Positions 57,925 through 64,000 of a DNA stretch of 64,000 nucleotides are shown in pieces (position 1 is the stretch's first letter; the number at the start of each line of letters is the position of its first letter). Position numbers and translations under genes: made by a program. Source of the DNA: Pohlia nutans (Eukaryota > Streptophyta > Bryopsida > Bryales > Mniaceae); NCBI GenBank assembly GCA_022496805.1, contig CM040103.1, forward strand, positions 23,846,820 through 23,910,819. The letters run 5' to 3'. The notes beneath the pieces were generated by a model. The model was not told the origin of the DNA. It saw only the letters and a program-made list of their open reading frames with translations, and did not search any database.

Positions 57925-58719
57925 CCGCCGCAGAATTGGCTACCACAATCTCCTATACTTCTTGATCTTCCATTCAAACGCGCAATTATTATAATCGCTG
58001 ATAACTCGATTGCTATTGTTTCATGATTGACTCCACCATGCTGATTACATTGGGTCAATTGTAATGGGTTCTAATAATAATTGCCCTTGGTACGCAGATT
58101 CGGAACCATTTACCGTGACAGCCCGGCAGCGCTCGCGCGCCAACCTAGGATAAGGAAGAAGCTCATGAAAGACCTTCCAATGACCATAATTATGAATGAT
58201 AAGTGTCTCTATCATCACGCGCGTCAGTGCCGTGATATAGTACAAGGGATGTCTTAGGGTTTTGGACCACGAGCAGAGAGAGCTGGATGGATTACATACC
58301 CATCGTTGTTCCGTAGTCTAACTTTCAACACGAAACAGTTTAAGACGACCACAGCGGGCCGACCTTCCGATCATGTTTGAGACTGGCTCCTAAGAAACTA
58401 GCGTGTTTGCCAACAGAACGGAACTGTGGGCGTACCTGGAGCTGTTGGGCACGGGCTTGCCGATGGAGACGCGGAGATGCGACGTGAGCGACGACTTCAA
58501 GGAACATGGAGGCCATGGACCAGGCCCACCACACCACAGGCACAAGGCTTCATCAGCGAATGGGGTGCGGAATCACAGCCCCAGACGAGCGGAATCAAAA
58601 CAAAGGCGAGCTGAATCACAGCGACAATGCGCAGAACGATGGGAGAACAATACATGAGCGGTGCCCCAGAGAGACACCAAAGAGATCCACAACCGTAAGA
58701 TCGAGAGATGTGATCTGCA
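57925..58719. other. M3 segment without a recognisable gene
   Basis: Several short overlapping ORFs occur on both strands, but none has a motif or a counterpart elsewhere in the window. The stretch near 58600-58640 has AGCGGAATCAAAACAAAGG-like purine-rich words. It may belong to the captured host-gene fragment that follows, as an untranslated part or introns. Confidence 0.4.
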
Positions 58720-58724
58720 TTAAT

Positions 58725-58990
58725 CTCCACCGTCAAGAAAATCCAACGGATGATCGTTGTCTACAAGCTTGGTCAGGTCTTGCACGTCGTGGAAGTCCAG
58801 GTCCAGGCAGCCGCTTTGATCCGTTACGGCCCTCCATGTTTGCCGACAACGTCGCGATCCATCTTCAATCTCCACACTCACCACCACGTTCAATTTGATC
58901 CCCACCTTCAGAAGAGCTACTTCCGCACCTCCAAACCCTGGAAACAGAGTCAAAACCTTGATCCCCTTGGGATACAATCCAATCCCTGCC
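58725..58990 (-). pseudogene. Captured fragment of a DRM/DNMT3-type cytosine methyltransferase (copy 1)
   Basis: Reading right to left, the frame gives GLYPKGIKVLTLFPGFGGAE, then VALLKVGIKLNVVVSVEIED, a QTWRAVTDQSG stretch and FHDVQDLTKLV. This is motif I (LFxGxGG) and motif II (VVSVE) with the following DVQ segment of plant DRM and animal DNMT3 cytosine-5 methyltransferases. The frame ends soon after, before the PCN motif, and no further exons are seen, so it cannot make an enzyme. It is a captured exon, as in Pack-MULEs, and unrelated in fold order to the element's own ParB-methyltransferase. Confidence 0.8.
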
Positions 58991-60130
58991 CGTTGGCGCG
59001 ACAACACAATCAACAGCGCGGGCAGCAGCGGTGGCGCGACAGCGCGGGAAGCAGCATTGGCGGCAGCGCGGGCAGCAGCGTTGGCGCGACAGCGCGGGCA
59101 GCAGCGGTGGCGCGACATCGGGAGCAGCAGCGTTGGCGCGACAGGGCGGGCAGCAGCTTTGGCAGCAGCAGTGGCGCAACAGCACGGGCGACCGCGCGGG
59201 CAGCAGCTTTTGGAGTGGATGGACGAGCTTCACTCTAGCTGTGATTGTGCTAAACATATGCGGGGAAATAATGAAGAACCTCAGGAGACATCTTGAAGGA
59301 TTATGAGTTCCGCCTAGAAGTGATTGACGACGAAATTGGTGACATATGCACATGTCCCGGCAATCAAAACCAATGGCAAAGAAGGGCCTTTGATAAGCGA
59401 TCCTTCTTCAATCTCCACACTCACCACCACGTTCAATTTGATCCCCACCTTCAGAAGAGCTACTTCCGCACCTCCAAACTCTGGAAACAGAGTCAAAACC
59501 TTGATCCCCTTGGGATAGAAGGGCCTTTGATAAGCTTCTTCCTTCCTTTTGTCCGTGCAGCCATATGCGTAGCTGCATGCGTTGCTACGACAGCACGGGC
59601 GACCGTGCGGGCAGCAGCGTTGGCGCGACAGCACAGGCAATCGCGCGGGCAACACCGTAGGAGCGACAACGCGGGCAGCACCGTAGGTGCGAGAGCACGA
59701 GCAACAGCGATGGCAGCACCGTAGGCTGCGTTAGCGTTTGCGCGACAGCACGAGCGAACTAGGAGGTAGAGAACCAACTACTCTAGGAAATGAAAATGGG
59801 AAATTGCATCCACCTCCTAAATCTTGGAAGTCCTAATAGTCTGTCTAGCGAGAAGCACATGGTTTCATCGGAGTATCATCATCTTCCTCAAGATAGGTGG
59901 AATCAGCAACAGTGTCAACATTGCTGGTTTGTAGCCGCAGCATGTACTCTTCAATTTCCATCTTCATTGAACGATTACAGACTAACTGCTCCTCAACCAA
60001 GATGCTACGGCAATATGCATTCCTGATGCGCAATTGCATGCGTTGCCGCGACAGAACGGGTGACCCTGCGGGCAGCAGCGTTGGGACGACAGCACAGGCG
60101 ACCACGCGGGAGGCAGCGTCTGTACTGGAT
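58990..60130. repeat. Degenerate GC-rich repeats GCGGGCAGCAGCGTTGGCGCGACA
   Basis: A word of about 24 bases built from GCGCGACAGC and GCGGGCAGCAGC recurs with many changes at 58998-59210, 59580-59760 and 60045-60115. It surrounds the two DRM fragments. Frames through it give ARAAALARQRGQQRWRDS-like products on one strand and Cys/Arg/Ala-rich ones on the other; none looks like a gene. Confidence 0.75.
59398..59520 (-). pseudogene. Captured DRM-type methyltransferase fragment (copy 2, duplicated motif I exon)
   Basis: About 120 bases repeat copy 1 with few changes: KGIKVLTLFPEFGGAEVALL and NVVVSVEIEEG, with Gly-to-Glu in the LFPGFGG loop. After VEIEEGS the similarity ends abruptly, so only the first part of the exon was duplicated. 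The two copies are direct repeats about 540 bases apart, with GC-rich repeats between them. The changed loop would also weaken cofactor binding. Confidence 0.75.
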
Positions 60131-60279
60131 TGACGAGCTGCGATAAAACTCCAACCTTTCACTTCCGGGTTTGAATTACGAGTAGATGTGATTTGCATGG
60201 ACTAGATGACTTGTTGTCCTTATTCGTGATACTTTCCAAAGTAAGCTCTCTTTTGATCGCCGCAATGTCGAAGTCCTTA

Positions 60280-61810
60280 GGGCTGTCCCGCCGGTTGGTC
60301 CCGGGACTGCCCGGGACTGCCTAGAGGGCTGTCCCGGTGGTTGGTCCCGGGACTGCCCGGGACTGCCTAGAAGCTGTCTCGGTGGTTGGTCCCGTGACTG
60401 CCCGGGACTGCCCAAAGGCTGTCCCGGTGGTTGGTCCCGGGACTGCCCGGGACTGCTTAGAGGGCTGCCCCGCCGGTTGGTCCCGGGACTGCCCGGGACT
60501 GCCTAGAGGGCTGTCCCGGTGGTTGGTCCCGGGACTGCCAGAGACTGCCTAGAAGCTGTCCCGGTGGTTGGTCCCGGGACTGCCCGGGACTGCTTAGAGG
60601 GCATTCCCGGTGGTTGGTCCCGGAACTGCCCGGGACTGCTTAGAGGGCATTCCCGGTGGTTGGTCCCGGGACTGCCCGGGACTGCTTAGAGGGCTGTCCC
60701 GGCGGTTGGTCGCGGGACTGCCCGGGACTACCTAGAGGGCTGTCTCGGTGGTTGGTCCCGGGACTGCGCGGGACTGCCTAGGAGCTGTCCCGGTCATTGG
60801 TCCCGGGACTGCCCGGGACTGCTTAAAGGACTGTCCCGGCCGTTGGTCCCGCGACTACCTAAGGGCTGTCCCGGTGGTTGGTCCCGGGGCTGCCCGGGAC
60901 TGCTTAGAGGGCTGTCCCGCCGGTTGGTCCCGGGACTGCCCGGGACTGCCTAGAGGGCTGTCCCGGTGGTTGGTCCCGGGACTGCCCGGGACTGCCTAGA
61001 AGCTGTCTCGGTGGTTGGTCCCGTGACTGCCCGGGACCGCCCAAAGGCTGTCCCGGTGGTTGGTCCCGGGACTGCCCGGGACTGCTTAGAGGGCTGCCCC
61101 GCCGGTTGGTCCCGGGACTGCCCGGGACTGCCTAGAGGGCTGTCCCGGTGGTTGGTCCCGGGACTGCCGGAGACTGCCTAGAAGCTGTCCCGGTGGTTGG
61201 TCCCGGGATTGCCCGGGACTGCTTAGAGGGCATTCCCGGTGGTTGGTCCCGGGACTGCCCGGGACTGCTTAGAGGGCTGTCCCGGCGGTTGGTCGCGGGA
61301 CTGCCCGGGACTGCCTAGAGGGCTGTCTCGGTGGTTGGTCCCGGGACTGCCCGAGACTGCTTAGAGGGCTGTCCCGGCGGTTGGTCGCGGGACTGCCCGG
61401 GACTGCCTAGAGGGCTGTCTCGGTGGTTGGTCCCGGGATTTCCCAGGACTGCGTAGGAGCTGTCCCGGTCGTTGGTCCCGGGACTGCCCGGGACTGCTTA
61501 AAGGACTGTCCCTGCGGTTGGTCCCGGGACTGCCTAAGGGCTGTCCCGGTGGTGGGTCCCGGGACTGCCCGGGACTGCCTAGAGGGCTGCCCCGCCGGTT
61601 GGTCCCGGGACTGCCCGGGACTGCCAGAGGGCTGTCGCGGTGGTTGGTCCCGGGACTGCCCAGGACTGCCTAGAAGCTGTCCCGGTGGTTGGTCCCGGGA
61701 CTGCCCGGGACTGCCGAAGGGCTGTCCCGGTGGTTGGTCCCGGGACTGCCCGGGATTGCATAAGGGCTGTCCCGGTGGTTGGTCCGGTGACTGCTGAGGA
61801 CTGCCTTAGG
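60280..61810. repeat. Tandem array, ~33 units of 46 bp with GTCCCGGGAC palindrome
   Basis: The unit is GGGCTGTCCCGGTGGTTGGT followed by CCCGGGACTGCCCGGGACTG and CCTAGA. It contains the 10-bp perfect palindrome GTCCCGGGAC and a second CCCGGG. Some units are shortened or altered in phase. The array ends about 300 bases inside the right end of M3. ORFs with VGPGTARDC repeats come from it and are not credible genes. Confidence 0.95.
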
Positions 61811-62114
61811 GCGAATCTAAACCGATGTGACTTCCCGGGACTAGGTATCGTTGATGAACCCTAACTTTTACCGGCATAAATGTTCCCTAAACCTTTAAAA
61901 TAGTAAATATACTATTAAAAGAAAATTACCATGAGGTAAACTCCTATTTTTAGGTGGGGTAAAAACCTAAATATAGACCACTTTTTACCGAGTTTTTCCT
62001 AATCTAGGTTAAAAATTGTTCGAAATTTACTAGGTAAATGTGAATTTTCTGCTCTCCGCTCTCGGCTTTCTGCTCTCCGCTCTCCGCTCTCTGCTCGCAC
62101 ACGAGCTTTCCCCG
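61811..62114. other. Right subterminal region of M3
   Basis: The stretch is AT-rich, with TAGGTAAA and TAAAAACCTAAA words, and then changes to the terminal CTCTCCG octamers and the end sequence CTTTCCCCG next to the target duplication. No gene is visible. It is organised like the M4 end at the window start. Confidence 0.7.
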
Positions 62115-63475
62115 GCTATGTACGAGAACGAGCACAACCGGAGGGGTCGATGGCAAGGGGGTACATCATGGAGGAGGCGATTGGATTTTGCACTGAGTAC
62201 ATGCAAAATTGTACTATGACAGCACGCTGTGTTTGGGACGACAAAGAGGAGCCCAGTATGAATGACGAAGTGTTGCAAGGGAAGGGGAGACGACGCATAT
62301 TGTTGCCGGAACTGCAATAGTGGATTCATGAGTTCGTGAATAACAACGCTGAAATCCTTCAAGATTACAGACAGTAAGCTTCTGTGCAATATGATTTCCA
62401 CATAGCTATATAAAATAACCAAAGCACTACGTCTGGTCATCATTTTAGATTAAAAGAGTAGCTATTAGCACGAGACAGACGGGACAGTCAGAATAGTGGA
62501 ACAAACGACTACGTGTAGTCACCATTCTGGAAGCACTTACTAACTTCTGTGCACATGAGGTTGTCTTCTAAAAATTTAGGAACAATGACGGACTGGAGGT
62601 GATGTGTATATTGCAGGCGGTACACGAGTGAAATGAGTCGACGAGAAGAGGCTTGAAAAGAATTCCGAAAACGAAGCAGGAGAGAACTTCCAGATTATCC
62701 CATGGATATACGACATGAATCCTTCAATACGTGGTTCAAAACTGCTGCATCTGAAGACGTTGCAATGGGCATTGATGTCTCTGGGGATATACTCGCACTG
62801 GTACTGCCTCCTAGACGAGAAGCGAAGGGATACAAGGCGATGTATGCATACGGCAATCATATACAAGTACGCTCTGCAGAAGTAGATATGTTGACATGCG
62901 ATAGTGGAGTAGCGGCTACGTTTCTGCAATCGTGTCGCGCTAGCTCTAGTGACAGGAACATGAGGACAACAAATCTGGAGTATGTGGGGTGGGTGGACGA
63001 AATTATCAGCGTAGACTACGGCAAATTTGAAGTGGTGGTGTTGTATTGCACATGGGCCCAAGCAAACAAGAGGGGAGCTCGCGCTACAATGAAATGTGAC
63101 GAATATGGGTTCACGTTGTTCAGATTTGATCGATTGATTCCATATTCAGCGGACTCCTTTGCATTCCCTCTTCACGTACAACAAGTTTTTTATGTAGACG
63201 ACGAGGACAGCAGTGGATGGAAGATTGTGTTACGACGACAGCCGCGTGGCGCAAGAGTCGAGTCAAGTGATGGCGGAAGAGATGATCTGCAGAGTGTGCA
63301 GTTAGGTAGAGATGAGGAGCATGTAGGCCTACGGCCTGAATACACTACCGTGGAAAGGGAACTAGACACTCCTGATTTGAGAAGCTGTAGGAGACTAACC
63401 ACAGAAGATGTAAACCAAGCTTTGGTCGCTGCAGAGGAGGATCTAGAGGTGGGACATGATTTGCCATCAGAGTAG
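62115..63475 (+). pseudogene. TNP2-type transposase, 3' part (DUF4218 end and DUF4216)
   Basis: The frame resumes at the second target duplication with YVRERAQPEGSMARGYIMEE and AIGFCTEYM, the usual sequence after the DUF4218 domain. Exon end 62373 (GTAAGC donor) joins 62617 (TTGCAG acceptor); the intron holds TGACTA repeats. The last exon encodes DIRHESFNTWF, AYGNHIQVRSAEVD and YVGWVDEIISVDYGKFEVVV. DEYGFTLFRFDRLIPYSADS and QQVFYVDDEDSSGWKIVL follow; these mark a DUF4216 domain. Stops occur at 62318-62320 (TAG) and 62654-62656 (TGA). With the TAG at 37817 there are three nonsense codons in the split gene. Confidence 0.87.
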
Positions 63476-63637
63476 GAAATGAGGCCAAATGCATGGCATA
63501 GCCCATTGTATTAGCAAACCAAGTACAAACCATAATATGTAGTAGTTGTGGTATCGGTAATCTTGATGACTATACTTAGTCAGTGATTCTACATGCACGA
63601 CAAATATGAGTCATTCGCTCGTGTTTACCGTCTACAG
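63476..63637. repeat. CACTA 3' subterminal DNA with TGACTA motifs
   Basis: After the TNP2 stop the DNA contains GATGACTATACTTAGTCAGTG near 63563 and a weaker ATGAGTCATTC near 63606. These match the left subterminal repeats and show that the 3' side of the CACTA element begins here. The element is then interrupted by mitochondrial DNA. Confidence 0.7.
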
Positions 63638-64000
63638 GGTTTTGGGGCCTTCAGGCTTTGATTCGATGGTAAATCAGATAATGCACCAACTAGCCTAGTA
63701 CTTGCAAGCTGCTTCATTTGAAAAAAAACATCAAAGATATGCTAGTAATTAAGAGGAAAAATAACCATAAAAAGATTCCTCGTGTAGAATCTGTAGCAAA
63801 ACTATGAACAGAAGTTAGCAATCCAGAACGTACGAAAAAAGTTCCTAAAACACGACATAGAGAAGTGACCATATTAAGAAACAAAGTCCAATAATTCAAT
63901 TTAGGTAAAATTACTGAATGAATACAAGCTGTAGCTAATAGCCAAGGCATAAAAGAAGCATTTTCTACAGGATCCCAAAACCACCAACCCCCCCACCCTA
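63638..64000 (-). pseudogene. ccmF: Nuclear insertion of mitochondrial ccmF fragment (NUMT)
   Basis: Read on the minus strand, the window end gives [20 protein letters not shown], then [37 protein letters not shown], and [20 protein letters not shown]. The first stretch holds the [12 protein letters not shown] signature of CcmF, the cytochrome c haem-lyase subunit encoded in plant mitochondria. One T is missing from a T run near 63721, shifting the frame; in the restored frame the match continues through [17 protein letters not shown] to about APKP, where homology stops. The fragment has no start or end, so it is not functional. Its high conservation suggests a fairly recent transfer. It may extend beyond the window. 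Confidence 0.9.

Larger units (their letters stand above)
37866..62114. mobile_element. Giant MULE-like element M3 (24.2 kb) with six or more genes
   Basis: Flanking 9-bp duplications GCTACGTAC (37857-37865) and GCTATGTAC (62115-62123) differ by one base. Removing the element rejoins the DUF4218 part of TNP2 in frame. The left end GAGGGCGGCTACCGTGCGAGCG and the reversed right end CGGGGAAAGCTCGTGTGCGAGC are imperfect inverted repeats, each followed inward by GAGAGCGG octamers. Contents in order are Y, X, a transposase lacking its core, helper, acidic ORF, hairpin repeats, ParB-methyltransferase, an isolated transposase core, DRM fragments and a 46-bp array. At this size it is far larger than a typical MULE. 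Confidence 0.92.
29268..64000 (+). mobile_element. CACTA (En/Spm-like) element C1, right end off-window
   Basis: The left end reads CACTACTAGGAAAAC and follows GCA, the likely 3-bp target duplication inside gene Y. The element has the expected two transcription units: a TNPA-like gene on the minus strand (30091-33916), and a plus-strand region with a transposase-associated zinc motif, a SET-domain ORF and TNP2. TNP2 is interrupted by M3 between 37866 and 62114, and its end (DUF4216-like) is at 62702-63475. TGACTA...TAGTCA motifs are spread over the whole element and still occur at 63563-63615, so C1 continues beyond the window. Confidence 0.88.

Noticed and set aside
60337..61864. VGPGTARDC repeat protein ORFs
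   Set aside because: They are products of the 46-bp array, with frames changing as units change in length.
29268..64000. Giant virus or Maverick-type insertion to explain the many genes
   Set aside because: No capsid, DNA polymerase, packaging ATPase or integrase is seen; all large ORFs fit CACTA or MULE-like genes.

Overview
The window is nuclear DNA of a green plant. The genes have GT-AG introns and the transposable elements are of plant types (a CACTA element with TNP2, and MULE-like elements with 9-bp target duplications). There are fragments of a DRM-type cytosine methyltransferase, and the right edge is a piece of the plant mitochondrial gene ccmF inserted into the nucleus. The species cannot be fixed from the sequence. 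Almost everything here is transposable-element DNA; I see no ordinary host gene.

The layout is a set of Russian-doll insertions. The outermost unit (called M0 here) is a large MULE-like element whose ends lie outside the window. Visible parts of M0 are 143-6034, 18166-20395 and 26553-29267: an acidic ORF, a basic helper ORF, transposase A, and the small genes X and Y. Element M4 ends at base 142, inserted in an M0 repeat array. Element M1 (6035-18165) split transposase A and made a 9-bp duplication (CCTTGCGGA). Element M2 (20396-26552) sits in the M0 array with the duplication CCATGGATG/CCATGGGTG. A CACTA element (C1) starts at 29268 inside gene Y and runs past the window end. Its TNP2 gene is in turn split by element M3 (37866-62114, duplication GCTACGTAC/GCTATGTAC), and a ccmF fragment (from about 63638) lies inside its 3' part.

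M0 and M3 are relatives in opposite orientation with the same gene order: Y and X divergent, then transposase and helper divergent, then an acidic ORF. M3 follows this with a large gene that joins a ParB-like domain (DGNHR) to a permuted N4/N6-type DNA methyltransferase. M1 carries the same methyltransferase type divergent from a nearly intact transposase. The M3 methyltransferase (48771-54896) reads open through ten exons (about 1098 residues). The family therefore looks like a multi-gene transposon that carries its own DNA-modification or DNA-binding protein, comparable in idea to the Arabidopsis VANDAL elements with their VANC anti-silencing protein.

Each element also carries long tandem arrays, and nearly every array unit has a perfect dyad at its core: CGTCCTCG/CGAGGACG, CTCGTCACGTGACGAG, ATAGCCGTCG/CGACGGCTAT, GCTCGTGCACGAGC or GTCCCGGGAC. 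These are candidate binding or modification sites for element proteins. M3 also holds captured, duplicated fragments of a DRM cytosine methyltransferase, and the CACTA element carries a SET-domain ORF. Three kinds of chromatin- or DNA-modifying gene sequence thus sit in transposons within 64 kb.
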